Source: Aridibacter sp965216195 (GTDB taxonomy: Bacteria; Acidobacteriota; Blastocatellia; Pyrinomonadales; Pyrinomonadaceae). Taken from it: DNA of 64,000 nt. The first letter of the stretch is position 1, and every line of letters starts with the position of its first letter. The DNA is taken from positions 434,001 to 498,000 of the forward strand of contig OZ244151.1 in the NCBI GenBank assembly GCA_965216195.1, written 5' to 3'. The position numbers were made by a program, and so were the translations under genes. Positions 1-8,773 of the stretch are shown piece by piece. Below the pieces are notes generated by a model, which saw nothing but the letters and a program-made list of their open reading frames with translations, was not told the DNA's origin and searched no databases.

Positions 1-499
1 GTCTGATGATCTTTTGACACGCCCGGATGTAGGCGGTGGCGGAGGAGACGGATACGATCCATGGGCGCGGCCAGGAACCCCTCCAGGTGGTAAACCAACT
101 TACCAACCTCCGATTGGTCCTGGTGGAGATGTTGTGACCGTTCCTGGTAATTCGGGAAGCATTTTTACGCAGGATGATTTCGTTGGTTACGACGACAAGG
201 GCAATCCGATCTATTTGGTGCGCAAACCGATTCCAACTAAATCGCCTGAGAAACCGGACTCAAAAGGAAAGACAGATATAAAGAAAGACGATCCAAAAGC
301 CACGGCTGATAAGCCTAAAGGTGATGGTGGAACGACTGTCAAGAAACCGGAGGCCGCTAAGAAGCCAACTCCAAAACCGAAAAACACACCGGCCGTTGAG
401 AAGAAACCTGAAAAGAAACCGGTTGAAAAGCCAAAATCAAAGCCCACGTCACCGGCCAAAAGCAAAAAGAAAGTTAGCGGCCGGGAGCAGGACGCTTAA
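1..499 (+). CDS. C-terminal end of a low-complexity Lys/Pro-rich protein (partial)
   Basis: The reading frame is open from the first base, so this is the 3' end of a gene that starts outside the window. The visible ~165 residues have a Gly-rich patch (GGGGGDGYDPW), a Pro/Gly-rich stretch and a long Lys/Pro/Glu tail (KKPEKKPVEKPKSKP). There is no recognisable catalytic domain. Such a charged, disordered tail is typical of cell-envelope or kinase-associated proteins, but the identity cannot be set from this piece. It ends 15 bp before the convergent lpxK stop. Confidence 0.6.
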   Translation, partial: SDDLLTRPDVGGGGGDGYDPWARPGTPPGGKPTYQPPIGPGGDVVTVPGNSGSIFTQDDFVGYDDKGNPIYLVRKPIPTKSPEKPDSKGKTDIKKDDPKATADKPKGDGGTTVKKPEAAKKPTPKPKNTPAVEKKPEKKPVEKPKSKPTSPAKSKKKVSGREQDA

Positions 500-514
500 A
501 GGGAAGTATCAATT

Positions 515-1540
515 TTATTCAAAAACTGCGCTGATTCGTTGGCGTAGTTTTTTTTCGTTATCAAATTTCAAGCCGCTTTCGACTACGTAACACGGTATTG
601 AAAAGTTAAGCTGAGTGAGCTTAACGGCATCTTTTGGAGTCGTAAGAAAGGCTCGTGCTCCTTCCTTCATCGCTGCTTTTTCAAGTGAATCGATATCACT
701 CTGTTTATAGACATAGTGATCACGAAATTCTTTCGTTGCTGCGATCGAGAACCCTTCCTCTTTTAATTGCCGAAAGAAATTTTCGGGGTTTCCTAAGGCA
801 CAAAAGGCTAAAGCTGCTTTCTCCGAAACCGTTTTCCTCGCATCATCGCCCGATGGGAAGTCTTGAAGTTTGCGCAGCCTCTCTACATAGTTTTCCGACG
901 AAAATATCTTGCTTTCGGCTGCGAGCTGATGAATTTCGTAGGAAAGTTTGTCAATGTTTTCGACCAGATTTGTGCGGGTTATCACAACGATATCTGCTCT
1001 CCGCAAATTATTGAGCGGCTCACGAAGTATGCCTGACGGGAGGACTTTCCGGTTTCCAAACGGGTTCGAGGCATCGACTGCAATTATATCCAAATCGCGC
1101 CTTGCACGCCGGTGTTGAAACGCATCATCCAGGACAAATGCTGTGATCCCAAATCTTGCTTTCGCCCAATTTCCGGCAGCAACACGATCCGCATCTGAGA
1201 TTACAATCGCTTGTCCGAGTAGCTTTGTTGCAAGTTCGAAGGGCTCGTCACCTGCCTCGTCCACATTGGCCAAAACTTTTTCCCAGTCGGAAACTAAGAC
1301 CCGGATTTTTTCTTTTTTGCGTTTGTAGCCCCGGGAAATAATGCAAACTTTTTCGCCCATTTCAGACAAAACTTCCGAGACAAAACGAACAAGCGGTGTT
1401 TTGCCGGTTCCGCCAACTGTGATGTTTCCAATAGATATCGTTGGCGCGCCAAGCCCCTGGGCTTGAACGGTACCTCGTTCATAACGCGAGTTGCGCAAAT
1501 TGATGAATTTTTCGTATAGCCAGCCAAGCGGCAAGATCAT
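515..1540 (-). CDS. lpxK: Tetraacyldisaccharide 4'-kinase LpxK
   Basis: LpxK phosphorylates the 4' position of the lipid A disaccharide at the inner membrane, a late step of lipid A synthesis. The 341-residue length fits the family. The N terminus has the expected short hydrophobic helix (ILPLGWLYEKF), followed by the P-loop GNITVGGTGKTP around residues 38-49 and the conserved RGYKRK and DDAFQHRRARRDLDI segments. It lies 37 bp downstream of trpD on the same strand, so it is probably co-transcribed with trpG-trpD. Its presence implies a lipid A-bearing outer membrane. Confidence 0.95.
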   Translation of the reverse strand: MILPLGWLYEKFINLRNSRYERGTVQAQGLGAPTISIGNITVGGTGKTPLVRFVSEVLSEMGEKVCIISRGYKRKKEKIRVLVSDWEKVLANVDEAGDEPFELATKLLGQAIVISDADRVAAGNWAKARFGITAFVLDDAFQHRRARRDLDIIAVDASNPFGNRKVLPSGILREPLNNLRRADIVVITRTNLVENIDKLSYEIHQLAAESKIFSSENYVERLRKLQDFPSGDDARKTVSEKAALAFCALGNPENFFRQLKEEGFSIAATKEFRDHYVYKQSDIDSLEKAAMKEGARAFLTTPKDAVKLTQLNFSIPCYVVESGLKFDNEKKLRQRISAVFE

Positions 1541-1577
1541 ACGACAATTATCAATCGTAAACTAAAAACCTCAAGCC

Positions 1578-2663
1578 TCACTTTTGTTTTTTGTTAGTAG
1601 TTTGGATTAAGCGGTCAAGCTTAGTTCGTGCGGAGCCGCTGTCAATGCTTTGTTCAGCAAGTCTTGCAGCCTGCATCGGATCATCGGTTATTCCGCCAAT
1701 AATAAGCGCGGCAGCAGCATTGAGAACTACCAGGGAACGCGCTTCGTCGCGACGTTTGCTCTCTAGAACCTCGCCAATAATTCTTGCACTCGTCTGCGGA
1801 TCCTCAGCGTGGAGCTGTTTTATATTGCCCGGCTGGAGACCAAAATCCTTAGGTGAAACCTCAAAAGTACGGATTTTGTTACCAACTACTTCAGCAACCC
1901 GCGTCTTTCCGGTTAACGTAATTTCATCGAGCCCGTCAGAGCCATGTACGACCCAGGCGTGTTGAATTCGCAAAAGCGCCAGCGCTTGCGCTATCGGTTC
2001 AATGAGTGAGGGATGCCAAACACCGATTAGTTGTTTTGGAGCGTTTGATGGGTTTGACAAAACGCCGAGGAGATTCAGACTTGTGCGAATTCCGAGTCCG
2101 CGCCGGACGTCGCCAACCCGAAGCAAAGTTGGATGGAATTTTGGGGCAAACATAAAACAAATTCCAGCGCCATTTAGACATGCTTGAGCCAATTTTGGAT
2201 CACCTGCAATATTTACATCGAGTTGGCTAATCGCGTCGGCACTCCCTGTCGCGCTTGTTACGGCACGACTGGAATGTTTTGCAACCGGCAATCCAGCGCC
2301 AGCCGTAACGAAGGCAGCTGCGGTTGAAACATTAAACGTTTTCGCACGGCTCGATCCAGTGCCGCAAAGATCAATAAAATTTTTGTGGTGTGTAGAAAGA
2401 TTGAGCGCCTGCTTATTCATCACTCGCGCCATTCCCGCAAGTTCCTCGTATGTCTCACCTTTTGAAACAAGCGCGGTGAGCGAACCTGCGATTTGTTCCG
2501 GATGGGCATCGCGGGCGGTGAGATGAACAAAAAATTCAGCGGCTTCCTTAAAAGTTAAATTCTCGCCTTTTACGAGTCGCAGCAGATACGGGAATAACGG
2601 CGTATCAGCCTTTTTGTTTACGAATGTTTTTGGCGCATCAAGCAGCCAATTCGTTTTTGACAT
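1578..2663 (-). CDS. trpD: Anthranilate phosphoribosyltransferase
   Basis: TrpD transfers phosphoribose from PRPP to anthranilate in tryptophan synthesis. The ATG giving MSKTNWLLDAPK is chosen because the sequence upstream of it does not resemble the family; the frame stays open to 2750. The PRPP-binding region reads DLCGTGSSRAKTFNVST, where most family members have GTGGD, and the later motif is AKHSSRAVTS instead of KHGNR. The fold-level pattern (helical N domain, Rossmann-like C domain) and the ~361-residue length match TrpD. It follows trpG after ~100 bp. The altered motif could mark an acidobacterial subgroup or a paralogous phosphoribosyltransferase. Confidence 0.85.
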   Translation of the reverse strand: MSKTNWLLDAPKTFVNKKADTPLFPYLLRLVKGENLTFKEAAEFFVHLTARDAHPEQIAGSLTALVSKGETYEELAGMARVMNKQALNLSTHHKNFIDLCGTGSSRAKTFNVSTAAAFVTAGAGLPVAKHSSRAVTSATGSADAISQLDVNIAGDPKLAQACLNGAGICFMFAPKFHPTLLRVGDVRRGLGIRTSLNLLGVLSNPSNAPKQLIGVWHPSLIEPIAQALALLRIQHAWVVHGSDGLDEITLTGKTRVAEVVGNKIRTFEVSPKDFGLQPGNIKQLHAEDPQTSARIIGEVLESKRRDEARSLVVLNAAAALIIGGITDDPMQAARLAEQSIDSGSARTKLDRLIQTTNKKQK

Positions 2664-2764
2664 ACAACTTAAGATTAACTGTTGCGAGTGTTTTTGGAAA
2701 TGAAAAGGGGCTGAGAGTGGGAATCGGCGCCGGTATCTGAGGAAAAGCACCTTTAACTATAGTC

Positions 2765-3331
2765 TCAAAAATCGAGGAAGTTTTGCAAGATTTTTTTTCC
2801 GTTCGGCGTGAGTATTGACTCGGGATGAAACTGTACTCCCTCGATCGGTAAATGTTTGTGGCGCAACCCCATGATGAGCTCGTCTTCCGTTTCAGCCGAA
2901 ACCTCCAAGCATTCAGGTAAACTATTTCGATCGACTACGAGCGAATGATATCGCCCAACATTAAAAGAATTATCAGTTTCTGCAAAGACTCCCTTGCCGT
3001 CGTGAATAATTTTCGATGGTTTTCCATGAACGGGTACCGGAGCTCTCACAACCTTCCCGCCAAACACGTCGCCAATAGCCTGGAGTCCGAGGCACACGCC
3101 TAAGATTGGAATCTTTTTGCTAAAAATCTTTACTATATCCTTAGAGATGCCCGAGTCATCTGGAGTTCCGGGTCCGGGCGAAATGAGGAGCTTAGACGGA
3201 GCAAATCTCGCTTCGATTTCAGCAATGGTCGCTTCGTCGTTTCGAATGACCTTCATTTCCGCACCGAGTTCACCCAGATATTGAACGAGGTTGTAAGTGA
3301 AAGAATCGTAGTTGTCGATGATCAGGAGCAT
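2765..3331 (-). CDS. trpG: Anthranilate synthase glutamine amidotransferase component
   Basis: Class I glutamine amidotransferase of 188 residues supplying ammonia for anthranilate (or aminodeoxychorismate) synthesis. It begins LLIIDNYDSFTYNLVQYL, which fixes the ATG. The catalytic triad is visible: nucleophile Cys in LGVCLGLQ (near residue 79) and His/Glu in GVQFHPES (near residue 170). The neighbouring trpD supports a tryptophan role, although no trpE is in the window and PabA function cannot be excluded. A degenerate repeat element ends 14 bp upstream of the start codon. Confidence 0.9.
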   Translation of the reverse strand: MLLIIDNYDSFTYNLVQYLGELGAEMKVIRNDEATIAEIEARFAPSKLLISPGPGTPDDSGISKDIVKIFSKKIPILGVCLGLQAIGDVFGGKVVRAPVPVHGKPSKIIHDGKGVFAETDNSFNVGRYHSLVVDRNSLPECLEVSAETEDELIMGLRHKHLPIEGVQFHPESILTPNGKKILQNFLDF

Positions 3332-3344
3332 TAATATTTTTACT

Positions 3345-3439
3345 AGAGTATAAGCATCTCGTGTGTTTGAGTGTAACGTACGAATTTGCCTCAACCGAAA
3401 CGCTAACGTATGACGCAAAGCAAGGAAACTTACGCTCCA
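3345..3439. repeat. Degenerate copy of the ~110-bp inverted-repeat element
   Basis: This stretch aligns by eye with the element at 29319-29428. The left end shares TAAGCATC, then TGAGTG and ACGAA at matching spacing; the right end shares CTTACGCTCCA. The arms no longer pair well here, so it looks like an old copy. It sits in the leader of trpG, just as the better copy sits in the leader of the PGI gene, in the same orientation relative to the gene. Confidence 0.5.
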
Positions 3440-3452
3440 ATCCTTCAAATTT

Positions 3453-4238
3453 CTAACTTAAACTCGTGCCCGTCAGCCAATGCCCGCCGTCAACAACCAA
3501 TGTGACGCCGTTGATATAGCTTGCGGCATCCGAACACAAAAATAGAGCCGTGTCCTCGATATCTTTTATTTGTCCCATTCTTTTAAGAGGGATTTTCTTT
3601 GTAAGCGCTTCCTTGAGATGGGCGGGTAACAGGCGCTTTATACCTTCCGTATCTTCGATTGGACCGGGAGCAATTCCATTGACGCGAATTCCATATCGAC
3701 CCCACTCTACAGCCAGACTTCTAGTGATCGAATCCACTCCCGCTTTTGCTGCGGAAACGTGAATCTGCATTGGCGTTGCGGCTAAATGGAGCGTCGCCGA
3801 GATGTTAAGGATTTGTCCTTGATTTTCTTTGAGCTGCTCAAATGCAGCACGACAGACGTTAAATGTTCCTTTTGTGTCGATATCAACTACCGTTCCAAAG
3901 CCATTGGAGGACAACTCTTTTGCAAAACACAGGAAGTTTCCGGCAGCGCCATTAACGACGATATCGATTTTTCCAAAATGCTCTACCGTTTCGTTTATCG
4001 CTTTTTCGACCGCTTCGTAATCTCGAACGTCAGACGCAACCGCGAAGCACTCTCCACCAGCATCCTCAATCAATTTTTTCATTGGTTCGAGGTTTTCAAT
4101 TTTACGCGATGTGATCGTTACTTTGGCTCCTTTTTCTGAGAGCGCTCGCGCAACACCTCCTGTGATTCCCGTGCCGCCGCCTGTTACAAACGCAACTTTT
4201 CCCTGTAAAATGTTATCTGCAAAAATCTTATCGGTCAT
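3453..4238 (-). CDS. SDR oxidoreductase, 2,4-dienoyl-CoA reductase-like
   Basis: Short-chain dehydrogenase of 261 residues. The nucleotide-binding motif GGGTGITGG and the NGAAGNFL segment are clear. The catalytic Tyr of YxxxK is absent: the sequence reads HVSAAKAGVD, leaving the Lys but not the Tyr. This pattern, with LAVEWGRYGIRVNGIAPGPI, is characteristic of NADPH-dependent 2,4-dienoyl-CoA reductases of the peroxisomal DECR2 type, which act in beta-oxidation of unsaturated fatty acids. The divergent lipoprotein gene begins just upstream. Confidence 0.8.
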   Translation of the reverse strand: MTDKIFADNILQGKVAFVTGGGTGITGGVARALSEKGAKVTITSRKIENLEPMKKLIEDAGGECFAVASDVRDYEAVEKAINETVEHFGKIDIVVNGAAGNFLCFAKELSSNGFGTVVDIDTKGTFNVCRAAFEQLKENQGQILNISATLHLAATPMQIHVSAAKAGVDSITRSLAVEWGRYGIRVNGIAPGPIEDTEGIKRLLPAHLKEALTKKIPLKRMGQIKDIEDTALFLCSDAASYINGVTLVVDGGHWLTGTSLS

Positions 4239-4280
4239 ATTGTGAGAGATTCTAACACAGAGTCTTCGCGCAGCGGAGTG

Positions 4281-5948
4281 GTGAAAAAAGGAAAAAGATT
4301 TAACAAAAACCGACGACTGGGTAAAAACGCAAACCGTTTCTTGAAACGTGTTTTTGCAGCAGTGTGCTTATTGATTTTAGCAGCTGTTTTGAATTCCTGT
4401 AGTGCAGACAAGACCGATTTGCGCACGCTCGTTTCCGCGGATTCAATCGCCTATTTTGAAACAAACGACCTGGGAAAGGTTTTCTCAATAATTGTTCAGA
4501 ACGAAGCAATTGGGAGAAATACAAGCGAGTCGTTTGATGGCTCGCAGCTAAATGGTATTCGTGCGGCGGTTGCTGTTTCCGATCTTGATACGTCTGAAAG
4601 TCGCTTGTCGGAGGAGTCGTCCGTTTTGAGTCTGAAACCCGTATTTGTTGTTGTTGCCGAAACAAATGTGTGGAATTGGCAGCTGACCCCTTTGGTAGAA
4701 AACGGTCTTAATTCTTTTGTACGTGAAGCTTATGGCGATGGGATAAAACTGGATAGGGAAATCAGAAATAAAACCGATTGGTACGTTTGGTCGGCCGCCG
4801 AAGGAAAGAAGGCTTATGCCGTGATCGCCGGGACGCAGATTTTTTTCAGCAATGACGAAGAGTTGATCGCCAAGTCGCTGGCTGCAAAACGCGGAGAAAT
4901 AGGGGCTCTCTCTACAAACGAAGAGTTTAATGCGGCGCTATCGCAAATAAAAAAATCTCTCGCGTTTGGATACGTTTCGAAAATCGGAACAAGAAGACTA
5001 GCGGATGTCGTGGGTGTTTCGGCAGCGATGAATCGCGCTAAAGAAGCCAGTTCCCGCGGTGCAATTTCTCGAATTATTTCTCAGTTAATGACAAACGCTG
5101 TGGAGGGTATTGAGTGGAGCGCGGATGGCATCGAAAAAGGAATTCAGGACAGAGTACTGATAAAAACGAGTTCGGACCTCGCCGCAGTGGCGAAGGAAAC
5201 GATCAAACCGGCGAGCGATACCGACGGTAAAATTTTTGAATTAATTCCGCCCGATTTCAAAACCCTTACGCGTTACAATTTACAAAATCCGAGAGTGGCA
5301 TTTAGAAGTGCGGTTTTGGCGACAGCTAAAAATATTTCTACGTCTGACGGAAAGCTAATAGCAGCATTTTCAAATTCCTTGCTCGAGCCATATGGCGTTT
5401 CAAAGGCCGAAGAGTTTTTGAACGGAATCGAGCCCGAAATCGTTACTGCCCAACTTGATGAAAGAGGCGAAAGAACTTTCGCTATCGTCAAAGTTCGGAA
5501 TCTCAAAGAAATCGGAAAAAGTGTTTTGGTAGATTTTGTTAAAACTCCGGAAGAGGTTGGTGATGCCCGCTGGTGGAAGACAGAGAGTCCCGATGTCTCT
5601 GCCGCTTTGATTGAGAATCATTTAATTCTGGGTAGCGAGAGGGCAATCGATTCCGTTTTAGCTTCAATCACAAAGCGTAAGGTGTCGCCAATTCCCGCAG
5701 AAAAAGACCTGACAAAATCCCGCCTGTTTGGACTGGTTCGCAATTCGAAATCGCCGGCAGCTACTTTTCAGCGGCAAACGGAAATAACCGGAGCCGTGTC
5801 GAGGGTTTTAGGATATTCAGAGGCAAAGCCCGAGGCGAAAACTTATGGCATAACCAAAACGCGCTTTACCAGCGAAGGCATCGAACGAACGTATATCTCA
5901 GATTTTGGTTTTTTGGGTTCTGCTATCGCTTACTTCGACGAAAACTAA
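4281..5948 (+). CDS. Putative lipoprotein of unknown function
   Basis: About 555 residues. A basic N-terminal stretch is followed by a hydrophobic segment ending in a lipobox (AAVLNSC), so the mature protein is probably lipid-anchored. The rest is soluble with several strand-rich repeats such as RLFGLVRNSKSPA and no motif I recognise. Start choice is uncertain: GTG at 4242, GTG at 4281, and TTG at 4341 (which gives a compact MKRVFAAVC signal) are all possible. It is transcribed divergently from the SDR gene and overlaps the end of the convergent SprT-like gene by 26 bp. Confidence 0.65.
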   Translation: MKKGKRFNKNRRLGKNANRFLKRVFAAVCLLILAAVLNSCSADKTDLRTLVSADSIAYFETNDLGKVFSIIVQNEAIGRNTSESFDGSQLNGIRAAVAVSDLDTSESRLSEESSVLSLKPVFVVVAETNVWNWQLTPLVENGLNSFVREAYGDGIKLDREIRNKTDWYVWSAAEGKKAYAVIAGTQIFFSNDEELIAKSLAAKRGEIGALSTNEEFNAALSQIKKSLAFGYVSKIGTRRLADVVGVSAAMNRAKEASSRGAISRIISQLMTNAVEGIEWSADGIEKGIQDRVLIKTSSDLAAVAKETIKPASDTDGKIFELIPPDFKTLTRYNLQNPRVAFRSAVLATAKNISTSDGKLIAAFSNSLLEPYGVSKAEEFLNGIEPEIVTAQLDERGERTFAIVKVRNLKEIGKSVLVDFVKTPEEVGDARWWKTESPDVSAALIENHLILGSERAIDSVLASITKRKVSPIPAEKDLTKSRLFGLVRNSKSPAATFQRQTEITGAVSRVLGYSEAKPEAKTYGITKTRFTSEGIERTYISDFGFLGSAIAYFDEN

Positions 5949-6684
5949 ATCGAGTATTCTTTTTAGGACGCGCTACATTTTTTTCGATCCAGTCTTCGGC
6001 CTCTTCAAAGTATGGGAACTGCCGCTCGTCTCGCTTAAACTCCGGAGTATGGCTGTAGCGCCGTCCATTTCGGTGTTGCGTCGGGTGTTTTATGTGGAGC
6101 ATCTCGTGATAAACGACATATTCAACAACGAATTTTGGCACACTTCGTTGGTCTAGGGATTTGCTGATCGTGATCACCTTGTGGGCAGGGTCATAGTGTC
6201 CGAGTCTTCGATAGGTTTTTCGTTTTGACCAAGTTAGAATCGGTTTCTCGATCGAGCCCACAAAATAGATCAGATTTATCTTTCCAAATATTTCATCGAG
6301 ATCGAAATACACTCCTTGTGGCGTAGTAATCTGTTTGCGCCCCTTTTGCCTTTTATTTTCAACCGCGAGTAGCTGAAACTCTTCTCTATTTACAAATCTA
6401 CGATACTTTTCCCGCGCAGCTTTCGGCACTTTCTTGCCAAGAAGTTTTGAGATAAGTATCGCCGCCAAGGCTCGATGAATTTCGACAGGTGCGGTTTTAA
6501 AAAGATCGGAGATCCTTACAAAAATCGTTTTGTTTCGGATCCTGATCGTATGGTTAATATTTACGTATGGATAGTAGCTTATTTCGATTGTCGGCAGTTT
6601 CTTAGACGGATTTATTGCCTGGTATTCGTCTTCGTAGATTTGGCGGAGCAGGGACACTGAAGGATCTGCAGTGCTGTTTGACAT
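5923..6684 (-). CDS. SprT-like zinc metallopeptidase
   Basis: Protein of 253 residues whose C-terminal half matches the SprT-like fold. It has LTWSKRKTYRRLGHYDPAHK, then VVEYVVYHEMLHIKHP carrying the HExxH zinc motif (HEMLH), and a third putative ligand in HTPEFKRDER. The N-terminal ~120 residues are less conserved. SprT-like proteins are zinc proteases or peptidase-like proteins; the substrate is unknown here. It is divergent from hrcA with ~100 bp between starts. Confidence 0.8.
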   Translation of the reverse strand: MSNSTADPSVSLLRQIYEDEYQAINPSKKLPTIEISYYPYVNINHTIRIRNKTIFVRISDLFKTAPVEIHRALAAILISKLLGKKVPKAAREKYRRFVNREEFQLLAVENKRQKGRKQITTPQGVYFDLDEIFGKINLIYFVGSIEKPILTWSKRKTYRRLGHYDPAHKVITISKSLDQRSVPKFVVEYVVYHEMLHIKHPTQHRNGRRYSHTPEFKRDERQFPYFEEAEDWIEKNVARPKKNTRFSFRRSKR

Positions 6685-6721
6685 TGTTTAACAGTTTGTT
6701 CTTGACAGAAAGGCGTCTAAA

Positions 6722-6745
6722 ATGCTTCAATTTAACAGTAAGCAT
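6722..6745. promoter_or_regulatory. Inverted repeat upstream of hrcA (possible operator)
   Basis: ATGCTT at 6722-6727 is mirrored by AAGCAT at 6740-6745 with a 12-bp spacer, 39 bp before the hrcA start. No canonical CIRCE element (TTAGCACTC-N9-GAGTGCTAA) is seen in this gap, so this repeat is the only symmetrical candidate for HrcA autoregulation. The assignment is speculative. Confidence 0.25.
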
Positions 6746-6783
6746 ATCGTACTTTAGATGTGCTATAAACTCACGAAAAGAAG

Positions 6784-7908
6784 ATGGCTGTCCGCGGAAA
6801 CTCTAATTCGGAAATGAAAGACAATTTCCCCGACACGCGCGGGCAAGCAATTCTCTCAGCAATAGTTAGCGAACATCTCACGAGCGGTCAACCGGTAGGA
6901 TCAAAGGTAATCGCGGAAAAATTTGCTAGCGAATCTGGCTTAAGTTCGGCGACAATTCGCAATGTAATGAGTGATTTGGAGTCACGCGGGTTGCTTGAGC
7001 AACCGCACACTTCAGCTGGAAGGGTGCCGACCGACGACGGTTATCGGTTCTACGTTGACAATCTATTGGGAGTTTTAAGTCTGAACGACCAGGATTTGAG
7101 CTTGATTAACAGAGAGCTCGGTCTTGGAGAATTGGATGGTGACGAAACGCCGGATAGATTGATGGAACGCACTTCGCATTTGCTGTCTGCTCTTTCAAAT
7201 AACATCGGTATTGTCGTTTCGCCTTCACTGGCTCACGACCGATTGCAACATATTGAATTCGTAAATCTTTCGGATAAGCGAGTTCTGGTTGTTTTGGTTT
7301 CCGCTCCGAATATTGTTCATAACAAACTTATCCGGTTAAACGAAACTTTCAGCCAAAACGAGCTTGATCGAACGGCACGTTATCTAAACGTCGAGTTCAG
7401 CGGGAAAAGCTTGCTTGCCATTCGAGCGGAAATTTTAACATTGATGCACGAAGAAAAAGCACTCTTTGACAACATGTTGCAGACGGCTATGATCCTTTGC
7501 TCTCAGAGTATTGAAAGCGAGGACGACACGCACGGCGAAGTTTACGTCGATGGAGCATCAAACATTCTTTCTAAGAGTGATTTTTCTGATGACCTCGAAC
7601 AGCTTCGCAATCTTCTTCGGACAATTGAAGAGAAATCTCGCTTGGTAGAGGTTTTAAGTGAATGTATCACTACCAACGAAACAGTTTCCGACGAAGTACA
7701 GGTTGTGATCGGAAGTGAAAACTCCGATGAGCAGCTTAAAGACTGTGCGATAATCACCGCTCCTTACCGAGTCGGGAACGATTCGGCAGTCGGAACTTTG
7801 AGCGTGCTCGGGCCAACCCGAATTGAATACGCGCGAATGATTTCAGTGGTCAGCTACATGGCTCGAACACTCGAAAAAATTATGCTCAAAGAATCGGCAA
7901 ATCTCTAA
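6784..7908 (+). CDS. hrcA: Heat-inducible transcription repressor HrcA
   Basis: First gene of the heat-shock operon; HrcA represses it, normally through CIRCE operators. The N-terminal winged helix is clear (RGQAILSAIVSEHLTSGQPVGS, then SSATIRNVMSDLESRGLLEQ and HTSAGRVPTDDGYRFYVD). It is followed by the GAF-like central domain and a C-terminal dimerisation part ending in GPTRIEYARMISVVSYMA. The 374-residue length is typical. grpE follows after 45 bp. Confidence 0.96.
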   Translation: MAVRGNSNSEMKDNFPDTRGQAILSAIVSEHLTSGQPVGSKVIAEKFASESGLSSATIRNVMSDLESRGLLEQPHTSAGRVPTDDGYRFYVDNLLGVLSLNDQDLSLINRELGLGELDGDETPDRLMERTSHLLSALSNNIGIVVSPSLAHDRLQHIEFVNLSDKRVLVVLVSAPNIVHNKLIRLNETFSQNELDRTARYLNVEFSGKSLLAIRAEILTLMHEEKALFDNMLQTAMILCSQSIESEDDTHGEVYVDGASNILSKSDFSDDLEQLRNLLRTIEEKSRLVEVLSECITTNETVSDEVQVVIGSENSDEQLKDCAIITAPYRVGNDSAVGTLSVLGPTRIEYARMISVVSYMARTLEKIMLKESANL

Positions 7909-7953
7909 AACTCTCAACCAGCTAGCAACTTTAACAAGGGTAAATAAGCGATA

Positions 7954-8742
7954 ATGAGTGCAAATAATACTTCAAGTGAAGAAAAAGTCGATTCGACTTC
8001 GGTCGACAGCTTCATCAAAGAACTCGAAGAAAAAGAAAAGGACTTGGACATTTCGTCTGATCTCGTCATCGAGGTAGATGAGTCGGAAGTAGAACACGAT
8101 AATATTCGTGATTCGTTTCTCGACGTCGAGATCGTTGAACCGGCGAATGAAATTGAACCTTCAACCGAGTCAAAGCTAAACGACATTGATCTCCTTCCTG
8201 GTGAATCCGGACAGGTTATGTCAGACGAGCAGGTTGAGAAAGTCACAAAAGAACTTGAAGAGCTAAAGGAAGCCTATATAAGGCAAAAGCGAGACTTCGA
8301 TAATTTCCGAAATAGAACAGCGCGTGAAAGAACGGAGACGTTTAGCAACGTTGTGTGCAATGTTGCCGCAGAGATCTTGCCGATACTCGACAACCTGGGT
8401 CGGGCGCTTGATTCATTGTCATCTGACGAAGCAACTGAAAAATCAGATGATTTTCAAAGGTTTTTTGAAGGAGTTGGACTCGTAAACCAGCAGATTACGG
8501 ATGTATTAGCTGGAATGGGTGTTCAGGCAATTCCCGCAGTTGGAGAAAAATTTAATCCAGAGTATCACGAGGCCGTTGAAATCGTTGAAGATAGCGATTC
8601 GCCGCCGGACACAATAGTTTTTGAGATTTTGAAAGGATACAAAGTTGACGAAAAAGTAATTCGTGCCTCAATGGTTAGAGTATCCTCAGCGAATTCTCCA
8701 GATCAGGAAGTTGAGTCAGAGGATATTTTAGAAACCCCTTAA
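7954..8742 (+). CDS. grpE: Nucleotide exchange factor GrpE
   Basis: GrpE releases ADP from DnaK. Of 262 residues, the first ~85 form a very acidic, probably disordered extension. A long coiled coil follows (EKVTKELEELKEAYIRQKRDFDNFRNRTARER), then the beta-domain with GEKFNPEYHEAVEIVED and GYKVDEKVIRASMVRVS. The start has AAGGG a suitable distance upstream. It sits between hrcA and dnaK in the usual order. Confidence 0.95.
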   Translation: MSANNTSSEEKVDSTSVDSFIKELEEKEKDLDISSDLVIEVDESEVEHDNIRDSFLDVEIVEPANEIEPSTESKLNDIDLLPGESGQVMSDEQVEKVTKELEELKEAYIRQKRDFDNFRNRTARERTETFSNVVCNVAAEILPILDNLGRALDSLSSDEATEKSDDFQRFFEGVGLVNQQITDVLAGMGVQAIPAVGEKFNPEYHEAVEIVEDSDSPPDTIVFEILKGYKVDEKVIRASMVRVSSANSPDQEVESEDILETP

Positions 8743-8773
8743 TCTAGTTGAATTAGAAACTAAGGATAGAAAT

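Noticed and set aside
4242..4280. Upstream start of the lipoprotein at GTG 4242
   Set aside because: Possible, but it would give a very long n-region before the signal helix and has no Shine-Dalgarno sequence. I kept it as an alternative only.
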